This document shows positions 16,082 through 26,900 of a DNA stretch of 64,000 nucleotides, piece after piece. The stretch's first letter is position 1. The number at the start of each line of letters is the position of its first letter. Below the pieces are notes generated by a model, which had not been told where the DNA came from, did no database searches, and was given only the letters and a program-made list of their open reading frames with translations. This DNA is from Bacteroidota bacterium (lineage in GTDB: Bacteria > Bacteroidota > Bacteroidia > Cytophagales > Cytophagaceae), in NCBI GenBank assembly GCA_023458555.1, contig JAEWYS010000002.1, positions 186,001-250,000 of the forward strand. The letters run 5' to 3'. Both the position numbers and the translations under genes were made by a program.

Positions 16082-17311
16082 ATGATGTCATCTGAAAACA
16101 ATCGGCCTTCTTTCTCCAAATATATTGCACTGGGAGATTCCCTCACCGCGGGATATGCAGACGGAGCTCTCTCGCTGGAAGGTCAGCATTTCTGCTATCC
16201 AAACCTGATCGCCAGCCAGCTCGGTCATCCGGCTATATTCCGCCAGCCTCTTGTCAAAGATATTGCCGGCATCGGCTTCAACGGAACAGAACCCCGTTCA
16301 AGACTTGTTCCCGTGTGGAAGCATGACTGCAAAGGTGTTGTCTGCCTCCAACCTTCTCCGGGGCCAGTCCCTGATCCCGACAATCTGAATTACATTGGCC
16401 ATCTCGGACCATACCATAATCTGGGGATTCCCGGAGCCCGATCATTTCACTTACTGATCCCGGGTTATGGCAGTGAAACGGGCAATCCATATTTTCGCAG
16501 ATTTGCCACATCTCCGGAAGCTTCTGTGCTACAAGATGCTACAGCCATCGGGGCAGACTTTTTTTCCCTTTGGATAGGCAACAATGATGTGCTGGCTTAT
16601 GGTATTGCTGCGGGTAAGAGCGACCCGGTCACTCCTGTGAACAAATTTGAGGCTTATTTACATAAAATACTGGAAAAGCTGACCGGCAAGGGAGCGCGTG
16701 GAATAATCGCAACTATTCCGGATGTGACTCAGATTCCTTTCTTCAATACTGTACCGACCGGTAGCTTTCTTCCGGAAAAGCCTGAAATTATAGACTTATT
16801 GAATAATCAGTATAAGACGGCAGGTCTCAAGTTCAAACCAGGCTATAACCCCTTTGTACTACAGGAAGCCGGGAAGATCCGATTTATAGAGGAAGACGAA
16901 AAGATACTGCTGGACATTCCGTTTGATATGGTAAAATGCGAAGGGCTGGGAAGTTTCACCCCCATACCGGACCGTTTTGTTCTGAAGACGGAAGATCTGA
17001 AACTATTAGCTTCAACTACGCTGGCTTATAATAAAATCATCCGTAGCATGGCCGCCCGATTCGACCTCGCACTGGCAGATATCAATCTGAATATCGGCTC
17101 ATGGCCGGCCGGGATCGGATTTGACCAGATCCGAAACTGCATTAGTTATTTACCGGGTGGTATCTTCTCACTCGACGGGATTCATCTCAGTCCTAAAGGA
17201 TGCGCGGTAGTTGCAAACATCTTCATAGAAGCTCTCAATGAAGAATTCCGTTTCAATGCTCCTTTGACAGACCCTGAAAATTTCAGAGGAACCGTAGAGA
17301 AGAAAGTTTAA
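16082..17311 (+). CDS. SGNH/GDSL-family hydrolase
   Basis: A 409-residue hydrolase of the SGNH superfamily (lipases and esterases). Block I is ALGDSLTAG with nucleophile Ser20. Block III is GNND at 166-169, with Asn168 the likely oxyanion residue. Block V is DGIHLSPKG with Asp365 and His368. It is longer than a minimal SGNH domain (~200 residues), and the segments between blocks are unusual insertions. No signal peptide is obvious, so it is either cytoplasmic or exported by an unrecognised route. Two adjacent ATGs (16082 and 16085) are possible starts. The substrate is unknown. It is a single gene, convergent with the flavoprotein at 17384. Confidence 0.87.
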   Translation: MMSSENNRPSFSKYIALGDSLTAGYADGALSLEGQHFCYPNLIASQLGHPAIFRQPLVKDIAGIGFNGTEPRSRLVPVWKHDCKGVVCLQPSPGPVPDPDNLNYIGHLGPYHNLGIPGARSFHLLIPGYGSETGNPYFRRFATSPEASVLQDATAIGADFFSLWIGNNDVLAYGIAAGKSDPVTPVNKFEAYLHKILEKLTGKGARGIIATIPDVTQIPFFNTVPTGSFLPEKPEIIDLLNNQYKTAGLKFKPGYNPFVLQEAGKIRFIEEDEKILLDIPFDMVKCEGLGSFTPIPDRFVLKTEDLKLLASTTLAYNKIIRSMAARFDLALADINLNIGSWPAGIGFDQIRNCISYLPGGIFSLDGIHLSPKGCAVVANIFIEALNEEFRFNAPLTDPENFRGTVEKKV

Positions 17312-17336
17312 TGCTTAACGTTTAAAGATCACAGCG

Positions 17337-17372
17337 GGGAAGTTCAGGCCGGCTTCGAGAGCCTCAGCTTCC
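17337..17372. other. GC-rich nested hairpin between convergent genes
   Basis: GGAAG (17338-17342) pairs with CTTCC (17368-17372) around an inner GGCT-tcgag-AGCC stem (17351-17363). There is no T run on either side, so it is at best a weak terminator. It lies between two convergent genes. I could not match it to a riboswitch. Confidence 0.3.
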
Positions 17373-17383
17373 TGGCAGCAACC

Positions 17384-18607
17384 TTACCTGAGTAATTTCA
17401 GATAAAAAAACGGATCCTTGAATTTTTTCCTCAGATCAACATCATCAAACATTGATGAGATAAGGCTATTCAGCGCCTCATTTTTATTAGCTTTACGGAC
17501 TACCAGATCAAATAGCCAGGGATAGGCCACCAGCTTCTGAAGTCTGGTACTTACATTTAACTCTTTCCCCAACCGGCGATATACTTCCTGATCATAGCCC
17601 TGCATCAACGATGCTCCGAAATCAGCCTGCCTGATGCACGTTTCGGCCTGTTTCGCAGCAAACATGCCACTAATCATAGCATTACTGATTCCCTCACCGG
17701 TAAAAGGATCTATCAAAGAAGCAGCATCACCGCAAAGCATGTACCGGTCTCCGGATATACGACGATGCTTTGAGCCAAGTGGCAAACCATATCCTTCTAT
17801 CTTCCCCAGGGCCTCTGCTCCTTCAAAACGCTTTTTCAGATATGGATCACGGGACAATATATCAGCAAATATTTTTTTCAGATTCAGTCGCTTCCGGGAA
17901 ACAACATCACTCCGCATACCTAAACCCACGTTGGCTTCATTTTCCGAAAGCGGAAAAATCCAAAGGTAACCAGGCAGCACCTCTTTCAGAAAGTGCAGCT
18001 CGATAAAGTTATCCTTGTCTATTCCGGAAACATTGCGGAAATACTGACGAATACCAGCACTATAGTGAGCAGGCTCCATCGCCATACCGTTTTCTCTTGC
18101 AAAGCTACTGTGCGCTCCGTTACTCATTATAACCAGATCCGCACACAAAAGCTTCCTGTCGTCTTTGCCATACAGGATTGCCTGCTCCGCGGCTATCTCA
18201 ACCTTGGAAACCTCTGTATTTTCACGAAAATCGATACGCTTTTCTTTCTTTACCAGATCCGCCAGGAAGTTATCAAAGTCCATTCGTCTGACAGTATATC
18301 CGGGAGCATTGGATGTAATAGTGCTGCTTTTGAAAGGCAGGCGCAGACACTGACGATTGGGGGCAAAAAAGCTGACTCCATGTGAGCCGGTTGCAAAGCT
18401 TTTCAAAGACAGCTGTTCCGGCAGCTCCGGGTCCAGCCTCTTCAATACAGAAAGCACCTTGCCGCTTAAAGCATCACCGCAGATTTTATCTCTCGGGAAA
18501 GCTGATTTCTCCAACAATACGGAAGATATTCCCTGACGGGCCAGAAACAATGCAGCGGTCATTCCACCTGGTCCGGCTCCTGCAATTACTACATTGCTCT
18601 TTTTCAT
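17384..18607 (-). CDS. geranylgeranyl reductase-like FAD-dependent oxidoreductase
   Basis: A 407-residue flavoprotein of the geranylgeranyl reductase/PHBH-type family. The N-terminal FAD motif is GAGPGGMTAA at 10-19. The second signature is CGDAASLIDPFTGEGI, about 290 residues in. CGDALSG near residue 43 is the family's typical cysteine-containing loop. Family members reduce isoprenoid chains or act on quinone- and menaquinone-like lipids; the substrate here is open. No membrane segment is obvious. It is preceded by a 119-base gap and transcribed alone or with the secreted unknown protein upstream. Confidence 0.87.
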   Translation of the reverse strand: MKKSNVVIAGAGPGGMTAALFLARQGISSVLLEKSAFPRDKICGDALSGKVLSVLKRLDPELPEQLSLKSFATGSHGVSFFAPNRQCLRLPFKSSTITSNAPGYTVRRMDFDNFLADLVKKEKRIDFRENTEVSKVEIAAEQAILYGKDDRKLLCADLVIMSNGAHSSFARENGMAMEPAHYSAGIRQYFRNVSGIDKDNFIELHFLKEVLPGYLWIFPLSENEANVGLGMRSDVVSRKRLNLKKIFADILSRDPYLKKRFEGAEALGKIEGYGLPLGSKHRRISGDRYMLCGDAASLIDPFTGEGISNAMISGMFAAKQAETCIRQADFGASLMQGYDQEVYRRLGKELNVSTRLQKLVAYPWLFDLVVRKANKNEALNSLISSMFDDVDLRKKFKDPFFYLKLLR

Positions 18608-18726
18608 TCTTTACAAGCATTTCTCCAAAATGGAAATTAATGGTCTGCAAGGATATAAACAAATACCAGGGAAGAAGTTCAGCTGCAAAAAATGCACAGA
18701 ATGTCTTCACTGACAGACTGACTATC

Positions 18727-19236
18727 TCAAAAAACACTTTTTCCTTCTTCCTGCTCCAGGTGCACATTGCCCGACAGGGTAAACCCGGAAGGAATAACTG
18801 TGAAATAGGTATAAAAAGTAATCCCCCCCTGTTTTTCGCAGTCTTTCTTATATAAAGTCGCTGATACCATTCCGGACGCAGAGCCTGCTTCCATTACTAC
18901 CCTGGTATCGTTATGATGGTCCTTATATAGGGCAGGTTCTCCGTTTACATACCAGTCTGCAGGTGCATTCCACAAAACTTCATACTCCGCATACTGATCC
19001 GGAACCGTTAGTTTTGCAAGAAATTCACTTCCTTCCTCAATAACCTCTGAGTTTCTTTCAAAAGTCATCATGAGTTGCTGCCCATTGACTTTCTGTACTG
19101 CAAAGAAGCTCAGAAGAACTACAAAAAGTTCAACCCATTTTAAATTCAGAAATCCCGGAGAAGTTATATTAAACACTGACAGGTAAATTATATCATCACT
19201 ACAAAACAACAACTTATATTGATACAAACATACCAT
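18727..19236 (-). CDS. secreted protein of unknown function
   Basis: Up to 169 residues. A signal-peptide-like hydrophobic run (VELFVVLLSFFAVQKVNG) lies about 35 residues from the first ATG, which is too far in. A GTG at 19176 would give a normal signal peptide (MFNITSPGF before the hydrophobic run). A TATGTTTG promoter-like element at 19225-19232 lies after the ATG at 19236, also favouring the shorter form. The mature part (FERNSEVIEEGSEFLAKLTV, later VSATLYKKD) looks beta-rich and extracellular, with one cysteine pair possible. No known domain. No T9SS tail is visible. Confidence 0.6.
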   Translation of the reverse strand: MVCLYQYKLLFCSDDIIYLSVFNITSPGFLNLKWVELFVVLLSFFAVQKVNGQQLMMTFERNSEVIEEGSEFLAKLTVPDQYAEYEVLWNAPADWYVNGEPALYKDHHNDTRVVMEAGSASGMVSATLYKKDCEKQGGITFYTYFTVIPSGFTLSGNVHLEQEEGKSVF

Positions 19237-19397
19237 TCTTAAGAATCATAATAAAAAAATACAGTTACATTTTTGAAATTTGTTGATTATTAAAAAATAA
19301 AAATAGGAATAATATAATTATTCAACACCTTGGAAAAGAAAATTGTGAAAACGGCTAACTTTTAACTATAATTGTTTGTCATTTAACTAGTCAATAT

Positions 19398-19640
19398 ATG
19401 CGCGTTGTTGGAGAATATACTCAGCCTGACCTGAAAATCACCATTTTCTCATGGAATGGAAAATATCTTCTTAAATTTGAAAGAGGTATGTACGAGCAGA
19501 CTTACAAGGTGAGCGAAATGGATATATATGGTGATGAAGAAATAAAAAAGCTTGTCTCCGACCCGGAATTCCTCTCGGATATCCGCTCCCGATTTCAGGA
19601 AATGAATAAATCGCTCAATGAAACGCTGAATAGGATCTGA
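19398..19640 (+). CDS. small conserved protein of unknown function
   Basis: An 80-residue soluble protein (MRVVGEYTQPDLKITIFSW at the start). It has a beta-rich N-terminal half and a helical, charged C-terminal half (LVSDPEFLSDIRSRFQEM). No signal, membrane segment or metal motif. Small proteins of this kind are common in Cytophagales genomes but I know no function. The codon pattern and the terminator 76 bases after the stop support a real gene. It is transcribed alone, away from the secreted unknown at 18727-19236. Confidence 0.7.
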   Translation: MRVVGEYTQPDLKITIFSWNGKYLLKFERGMYEQTYKVSEMDIYGDEEIKKLVSDPEFLSDIRSRFQEMNKSLNETLNRI

Positions 19641-19716
19641 TACTGATTATTCAATCGCTATACTACTTTCATCTACTACCAAAGAAACAACTAGTATCAT
19701 ACATACTAAACTAGTT

Positions 19717-19768
19717 CAGGATTGCCGGGCAGTTTTACAGACAACCTCCCCGACAATCCTGATTTTTT
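19717..19768 (+). terminator. intrinsic terminator after the 80-residue gene
   Basis: CAGGATTGCCGGG (19717-19729) and CCCGACAATCCTG (19749-19761) form a 13-base stem with one mismatch, followed by a T run at 19763-19768. It also separates this gene from the convergent large gene ending at 19778. Confidence 0.8.
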
Positions 19769-19777
19769 CAAGCTCCG

Positions 19778-22700
19778 TCATTGAGTGATGAATACCTTGC
19801 CAGCCTTCCGGTCTTTGCCGGTAGCATCTTCAATCTGCAACATATACATGCCGGGATCCAGATCCTGAACACCCAGCTCCATATACCACCCGGTTATCTG
19901 CTTTTCCAGACACATTCTTCCCACCATATCAAATAACCGGAGTTTTCCTTCCGGTATATCTGTACAAAAATGTACCTTCAGAATATCTCCTACAGGATTT
20001 GGGTACAATCTGACCTCGCAAGCCTCTGCAGAAAGACCTGTTACAACCGGGTCTTTTATTTCTACTAAAAAGACAGCGGTATCACTCAGACCCGACTCAT
20101 CCGTGGCGATCAGCTTAACGGTTACAATCCCTGTCCACGAAGTATCGGCGATCTCCAATGAGAGAATACCAGCCTCCGATATTACAGGGTTCAACACAGA
20201 TATATCAGATTCAACCTGCCAGACTATATCTTCCGGCAGGGTTTCATCATCCCAGATTATTGCCAACAGATTCAGTGGCGGAATGGATTCCCCTTTCAAG
20301 ATACTAAGATCCGAAGGTTTCGGATACATAACCGGAGCTTCTGAATGGGCGTAGACGATATAGGACAGAGCCTGACGATCCTTATGATCCCTCGCACTTA
20401 CCCAAAGGGTATCCGTACCTTTGTGGTTTGGGTCTCTCCAGACTGCCCGAAGCTCCCCACTGGCATCATCGTAGGAATAATCAAGACGCGCTCCTCCCGA
20501 AAAGATCCAGAAATACGCCTCACCCTGCTGCCCCCCTATTATATACTCATCCGGGCGGACTACAGACTCCCGGCCATCATTCATATTCTGAACGGGGACT
20601 TCTCCCAGCACAAGTGGCAGTATTTCCGGACACTGATCACTTGATGATGTGATGGTAAAACTGGGAACAGAAATATCAAGTAACGGCGAACCACCATTAA
20701 ACCGGCGCAACACATCCGGGAATGGAGCGGGGGCAAGCCGGAGTTTCAGGTCATAGGTAGTAGAAAAAGTCCCGGGAATTGTAAAGTCTTTACGTCGGGT
20801 AAACAAACCCTTTCCATCCTGTATACTCACCTCAATATGAGGAAGATTAAAGGCAGAATAAGCGCCTATTATATCAACGGGTGGGACAATTCGTCCGGGA
20901 TTGCTTTGTGCCAACATAGTCCCTAAATCAATAGCAAGCGTATCGTCCTCGCACAAATAATACGTACGCTGCAAATCCCCACCGTCAAAAGCGAGTCGAC
21001 CCCCATGAGTTAATCTTATTTCAACACCGCTATATACTGATTTAGCTCCGAAGCGATCTACCGCGTACAAAAGAATATCAAAACGGGTAACGATTCCCAT
21101 TCTATACACAGCGTCCCAGAACCAATATCCGTAATAGACTCCTTCCCGGGGACGTATGGTCAAAAATCCGTCCTCGATACGAATATCCAGACCACGCTCC
21201 AGCATCTCACTTGCATTCTCCACTCCCAAGGTCAGCTCATCAAAAGGGCCATCATCCCGAATATACTTTCGAAGATCAATCCGTGTGGGAAAAGATGCAG
21301 TATCCTCTACCAGAAAGTACTGCGACCTGGTAGCAGCATTAATCCATTCCGGTGTCATCCCCAAAATATCCGCCCGGAGACTCACAGAATCAATCCAAAC
21401 CGGACTCATATTATTAGATCCAAGGGTATCATAGCTTACTACAAAAGTCATCCGGGCCATAGCACAACCTTCATCCCATGCCTCGACTATTAGAGTATCC
21501 TGCCCAACCAGGTCTATACCGCCCAATATTTCTGTCCGAAAACCCTTGTCTTTTAGTCTCAATCCGCCTTGTCTCACTATATTCAATACCATCAGGCTAT
21601 CAGGTGTCTCCTGATCTTGTATATAGGCCAGCAGATTGATCGGAGTCCAAGCATAGGGTATGACGAGACGAACAGTATCTTCTATAGCTACAGGAACCTG
21701 ATTGGAAGCTATCTGGCGAATAGATACAGTAGTATCAATCACATAGCCACTCTTGTCCCGGATTTGAACCCTAAGCTCCTCCGACCCGATAGAACCGGGA
21801 TACAAAGGCTCTACAATCAGATAATCCAGACTGTCACGAAAAGAAAACATTGATGAAGTTTCCCAGTCCCAATCCAAATCTCCATAATAATTATGTATCC
21901 AGGTCGATTTTTTGATCCGTTTCTGGCAGGGAACATCCCACTCCAGACTGCCCGCTACAACCGGTGTTGTCTCTGTAGAATAGGGCACATACACATGAAA
22001 AGTATCCGAAACAAAACGATTGCCTACTTCCGCGTAAAACGCGTAAGGAATACCGGTTCGTAAATGATATATTGCGGAATTGCCCGAAAACAGAACACGT
22101 GTGGAAACAAGCTCACCCTTTTCCAACTGATGTACAGCAATAGCACCGCTACAACCGGAAATACTCAGGTCTTCCGCGACCAGCACAATGGCCAGCGGAT
22201 CCGTATATTCCTCTACCCGGAAGCTGGAAGCGAAGTCAAGCCGGCGTAGCAAGCTACTGTCTTTCATAGGACCATCGTATAATCTCACCGAATACCTCGC
22301 GGGCTGACCCAAACCCCGCCAGTTCTCCGGTATAGCGGTCAGGTTATAGACAACATCCCGGCCGGGCTCTATAAGTATCTGAGGGAGTAGTACGCTATCC
22401 ATGTCGGCATTGACCGAAAGCTTAAAAGCGGCCCCTCGCTTTATAGAACAGGTTGTATCACTCATAGTACCATAGCTGAAACTCAAATGCAATAGCTCCA
22501 GCGAAGGATTGTTCTGCCAGTACAGCCACATTCCTTCATCGGTCATTCGGTGGCGAAAACTGATATCTTCCGTGACGGGTACTGAATACAGCAACCTGCT
22601 CTCCAGTGTCTGCAGATAAAATACCGACTGAGTCGCCGCACCATCTTTATCAATCGCCTCGAGAACGATCGAGTCCAGCCCAACCACGCCCTCAATCATA

Positions 22701-23800
22701 CGCTGCAGGTGTAAATAAAAAGTTGATTGTGCATGCATGTCCTCAACCTTATAAATTGCTGAATTACCCATATCTTCCGATACGGAGGCACGTACCTGCA
22801 AACCTACTGGCGTGTGCACAAGGCGCAAACTCAGATCCTCAACCAAGAGATCATCCTCCAGACGAACTGCGATACTGCCAAATCCATCGTCCTTGGCACG
22901 GATGAAACGATCCGACAAAGGTGTTTCATGCGGCAATACCCGAGAGGGGATCATATCTACAACAGGTGCCTCATTGACCATGCCTACCAGACGAATAGGC
23001 GCACTATAATGGACCGGATTCGTCTTAGACCCTCCGAGATCCAGTTCATTTTTACGTCGGATAACACAATGCCAGGCCCCGCTATGCAATGCACTATCAA
23101 ACGAAGTCAGTGTGTATTCAGGCTTGTCTGTAATCGCTATGGTATCACCATAATCCAATATCCAGTAAAACAGAAGACTATCCTCCCCGACCCGATAAGG
23201 AAACGAAAAATGAAAATCGGCTCCCTCGGCGACCCGATGGCTGGACGGAACGCCGAACGTCTTCGATTTTAACACATTTGTGTAGACAAAAGGCCCCACA
23301 GGATAAGGATAATTAAATGAATGAATGTAAACATACCCTCCCGGCTCCGCATCCGCGAAGCTATAGCGATTCCCACTCAATACATTGGACTGAGGATTTC
23401 TTAGGTAAAATATTGATTCACTCCAATCATCATGACTATAATCTCGGTAAAACGGAATAGTATGCAGCGCCGGAATATGGCCATACAGCTCATTGTCTGA
23501 TAGTATCAGAGCTTTAAGTGAATCCAATTGTACCAATTCATCTGGTAGTTCTCCCTCAAGATTGTTGTGGCGCAAAGCCAGCGCCTCGACCCGACCTGTA
23601 CCTGATTGCAGCCTTACCCCATACCAGCTCTCCAGAGTTCCCTGAAGCCAGTTGTCTTTTCTGTACCAATGATCGCCACCGGTAGATTCGTAGAGCCTTA
23701 CCAGCGCCAATGAGTCGCTTTGACGGTTATGTTGCGCCAGCAAACCGGTTAGCGGCAATAAGAATCCAAATAGTATCGTCAATCTGAGCGCCCTCTTCAT
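19778..23800 (-). CDS. large T9SS-secreted protein with leucine-rich repeats and Ig/cadherin-like domains
   Basis: A 1340-residue exported protein. The order is: signal peptide (LRLTILFGFLLPLTGLLAQ); a short leucine-rich repeat region at about 25-110, opening with the common DSLALVRLYESTGGDHW module and continuing ALALRHNNLEGELP and ALILSDNELYGHIP; a long series of beta-sandwich, cadherin/Ig-like segments, some with Bacteroidota phrases such as NQVPVAIEDT; and a T9SS type A sorting domain from about 1265 with VRLYPNPVGDILKV and DPGMYMLQI. It should cross the outer membrane through the T9SS and be attached at or released from the surface. Binding or adhesion is likely, but no ligand is indicated. 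No catalytic domain was seen. Confidence 0.9.
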   Translation of the reverse strand: MKRALRLTILFGFLLPLTGLLAQHNRQSDSLALVRLYESTGGDHWYRKDNWLQGTLESWYGVRLQSGTGRVEALALRHNNLEGELPDELVQLDSLKALILSDNELYGHIPALHTIPFYRDYSHDDWSESIFYLRNPQSNVLSGNRYSFADAEPGGYVYIHSFNYPYPVGPFVYTNVLKSKTFGVPSSHRVAEGADFHFSFPYRVGEDSLLFYWILDYGDTIAITDKPEYTLTSFDSALHSGAWHCVIRRKNELDLGGSKTNPVHYSAPIRLVGMVNEAPVVDMIPSRVLPHETPLSDRFIRAKDDGFGSIAVRLEDDLLVEDLSLRLVHTPVGLQVRASVSEDMGNSAIYKVEDMHAQSTFYLHLQRMIEGVVGLDSIVLEAIDKDGAATQSVFYLQTLESRLLYSVPVTEDISFRHRMTDEGMWLYWQNNPSLELLHLSFSYGTMSDTTCSIKRGAAFKLSVNADMDSVLLPQILIEPGRDVVYNLTAIPENWRGLGQPARYSVRLYDGPMKDSSLLRRLDFASSFRVEEYTDPLAIVLVAEDLSISGCSGAIAVHQLEKGELVSTRVLFSGNSAIYHLRTGIPYAFYAEVGNRFVSDTFHVYVPYSTETTPVVAGSLEWDVPCQKRIKKSTWIHNYYGDLDWDWETSSMFSFRDSLDYLIVEPLYPGSIGSEELRVQIRDKSGYVIDTTVSIRQIASNQVPVAIEDTVRLVIPYAWTPINLLAYIQDQETPDSLMVLNIVRQGGLRLKDKGFRTEILGGIDLVGQDTLIVEAWDEGCAMARMTFVVSYDTLGSNNMSPVWIDSVSLRADILGMTPEWINAATRSQYFLVEDTASFPTRIDLRKYIRDDGPFDELTLGVENASEMLERGLDIRIEDGFLTIRPREGVYYGYWFWDAVYRMGIVTRFDILLYAVDRFGAKSVYSGVEIRLTHGGRLAFDGGDLQRTYYLCEDDTLAIDLGTMLAQSNPGRIVPPVDIIGAYSAFNLPHIEVSIQDGKGLFTRRKDFTIPGTFSTTYDLKLRLAPAPFPDVLRRFNGGSPLLDISVPSFTITSSSDQCPEILPLVLGEVPVQNMNDGRESVVRPDEYIIGGQQGEAYFWIFSGGARLDYSYDDASGELRAVWRDPNHKGTDTLWVSARDHKDRQALSYIVYAHSEAPVMYPKPSDLSILKGESIPPLNLLAIIWDDETLPEDIVWQVESDISVLNPVISEAGILSLEIADTSWTGIVTVKLIATDESGLSDTAVFLVEIKDPVVTGLSAEACEVRLYPNPVGDILKVHFCTDIPEGKLRLFDMVGRMCLEKQITGWYMELGVQDLDPGMYMLQIEDATGKDRKAGKVFITQ

Positions 23801-23883
23801 ACCAGTTATTTTTAGTGTAATAAAAATTCAATAAATCGCACAGGTAAATACGATAAGAAATTTAAAAGTAACCTCTTATCTAA

Positions 23884-23916
23884 ACACAAAATCCGGACAA
23901 AGTCCGGATTTTGTGT
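23884..23916 (-). terminator. terminator after the VWA-protein gene
   Basis: Perfect 15-base inverted repeat (23884-23898 and 23902-23916) with an AAA loop. On the minus strand the right arm ends ATTTTGTGTTT, giving a moderate T-rich tail. It sits 30 bases past the stop at 23946. Confidence 0.8.
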
Positions 23917-23945
23917 CATAAAAATAACTAAAAAATACGATAGTA

Positions 23946-26900
23946 TTACAATACGATAAAGGTATAGTTAAACACACCGGAACATGTTCCATTTCCGGAC
24001 ACATTCAACTTCAATACATACGTGCCCGGCGTTAACCCGCCAATCCAGTTTTCCCAATACGGATAGTATGTACTTACGTTCCGGTCGCCATATGTCTGCA
24101 CTGTCACGCTTGTAGCCACATTGACAATCTGGGCCGATACCGTAGCAATGCTTCCATCAGCGAGCGAAGTCATGTCAAGCATGATTTTGGCATACGCGCC
24201 TCCGGAAGGCATCGGATTCGTCAATTGGTTGATCATGGTACATGCTGACGAACTCTTGCCCATCACATCAAAGGTATACGCCCCGACAGAAGTGTTCAGA
24301 CTAATCGTCGTCGACGCGTCCGCAGTGGCTTCATAGGTAACATACACTGTAGTACCGCTTACGCTAGTAGTAAAAGCGGAATGGCCGGAGCTCGCTGATA
24401 TGATTGCCGGTGAGCAACCCGTACCCGACAGGACAAAAGCTCTTGTAACCGGGGAACTTGTCGATCCAAAATCAGTCCCTTCCGCCGCGCTTGGCGAGTT
24501 GTCGCCGTTTACAACAAGCGCCGCTCCATAGCTTAGCTCTGCCACGCATGTAGGTACAGTGCCCAGCACACCAAAGGTAAAAGGACCGTGATTGGTACTG
24601 ACGGTAATAATACCCGACGCATTCGCGGTTGCTCCATACGTAACATTAATCGTGGTGCCGACATAGCTGACCGAAAACTCCGGATTGCTGCTGCTAACCC
24701 CCGTCACTGCCAGAGAAGGAGAACAGGCCGGGCCATCAAGTGCGAATGACCGCATCAATGGCGTAGTGTTCTGCCCAAAATCAGTACCTTTTACAGCGGT
24801 AGGATTGACATCGCCATTGGGTATCGTCTGCACACCATAATAGAGCGTCTTGGTACAGCCGGAAATAATTCCCAGTACGTCAAACTCGTAACTACCGCCG
24901 GTAGTCGTTACAGTGATTGTTGAAGTAGCGTTGTTGACCGTAGCATAGTAGGTAATATCAAAAGTCTCCGTTACGGGATTGAACGAAACGGAAAAATCCC
25001 GGGTATTGCTTGTTTTTACACCTCGGATGGCAAAAGTACCGCAGCCCGATTTGTTGAAACCAAATGTTCTGGTCGTAGCGGTCGCAACTTCGAAACGGGT
25101 TCCTTCCGCGTTGCTTGGCGTATCGTCCCCATAGGGCACAACAGTACTGCCATAACGCACAGTAAACGTAACCACCGGACTGATATCCAAAGGATCCAAT
25201 GGGATGTAATCATTTGCAATATATCTTAGAGGAGGCCTTTGTGTTACCTGATGCGCTTTGCCGTCTCTGATAATCACCAGATTCAGATTTTCATTGGCCG
25301 CGTATCCGTTTTTCACGGTACCGCTTGTATTGCCGTATACATCCAGATCCTGATAGGATTCATACGGATCAAACGCGTGCTCTCCGGCAAGGGAGAGTCC
25401 CCCGCATGCGTTCCTATAGTAGGCCCTGATGGTATCTCCTATTTGCAGCTCCGAACATTCTACGAGTGTAGAATTGTCAAAAGAAACAGTCATAGACGAA
25501 GCAGTCATTACAACCGTTGAGTTACTCGCGCGAATCTCCAATGACTGGATGGGGTCACCCAGCACCGCTGTAATACCATGATTGTCCGTAGCGGTGATAT
25601 AGTACTCCACCCCTTCACCGGTTACCATAACCGGTACGATATAAGAATCGGTAGTAGGCATCGTTCCGCTTGTATATGTATAAACATTTACCGGTTTATA
25701 GGCCGACAGAGTTCCTATTTCCCGATAATACAGCTTTACATCCTTAAACCCATTGGTAATATCCGTCACATTAAACTTAATATCAAATTCTGAGCATGTA
25801 GCTGGAGTGCCTGTTGAGGTTACTGTAATCTCCGGCGCCTCATTTGGCATAACCGCCTGATTCCAGGCAAAAAACGCCTCTTTGGTAGGCGGCGACTTCA
25901 GCTGATGGCCATCCGGATAGGTTACTACAGCGTAATAGGCGAATCCAGGATCAAGCACCATGGTATCCGGCACCGTACCGCACCATCGGCGGGCTGTATC
26001 CGGTGTGAGGGGATCCTGAGTCATGGCAATAGCGGTAAAAGCCCCTGTACTATCAATATGACGCACAAACAACTGCCCGGAGGAAGCAAATGGCCCGGTC
26101 TGGTCCTTGACGATAAAACACAGATCAACACTTTGGCTATCAGGTGTAGTCGTATTGCCTAAAACTATAGTAAGCGAATCCCGGACGATGTATTCCTTAT
26201 CAGGCGCAGGCACATAGGTACCTGTCGCGAATACGGAGGGGTCGTCAAGCAATGAAATAGTAACTCCTCTTACTGTAGAATTAACTGTATCATTACTTGG
26301 ACAAAACCTCAAGGTATAGGTGCCTTTTACCGCATCTACTACATCATCGAGCAGGTCCAGGATGGGTTGGGAAATATCGTAGCGCTTTCCTCCTGTCTGC
26401 ACGGCCACATCCGCATAGGTGGCGTCGTAGTCTGTAGTAGAGGGGATCCAGGCGAAAACGATCGCATTTTGCGCTTTAAGACTGGCAATGATTTGCTGCT
26501 TGGAGGTAGGTCCCATATTGCTGGGGTCCGTGGTGTTCTCATCCGTTACCAGAATAAAGATTTTCTGGGCGGACGCTCTGAAATTGGCTGTCAAGGCCAG
26601 ATTAAGCGCTTCATAACCTCGCTCCTGCCAGCCATCCACAACGTTTCTGTTCTGAATCTCTCCGATATAATATGGATACTCTTTGGTAAAGTTATCAGAG
26701 GGAAGCCCCTGAAGCCCCGGAAGAAGCTCCAGTTTTTCGATGGGCGGACCTGCCTGGCCAAAACGCAGCATACCAAAGGCGATATCTCTGCTATCGGGCT
26801 GGCCGGGCGGATTGATCGCGTTTACAAAATTGGTGATATTGTTTTTTACCTGATTGATTTTCGGCATCATACTGCCGCTATTGTCAATCAAAAAGATAAT

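Noticed and set aside
16082..17311. Signal peptide on the GDSL hydrolase
   Set aside because: The N-terminus (MMSSENNRPSFSKYIALGDS) has no hydrophobic run before the catalytic block.
17337..17384. SAM- or cobalamin-type riboswitch
   Set aside because: A stretch CCTGGCAGCAACC resembles part of a SAM-I core, but the rest of the core is missing and no downstream gene on that strand would be controlled.
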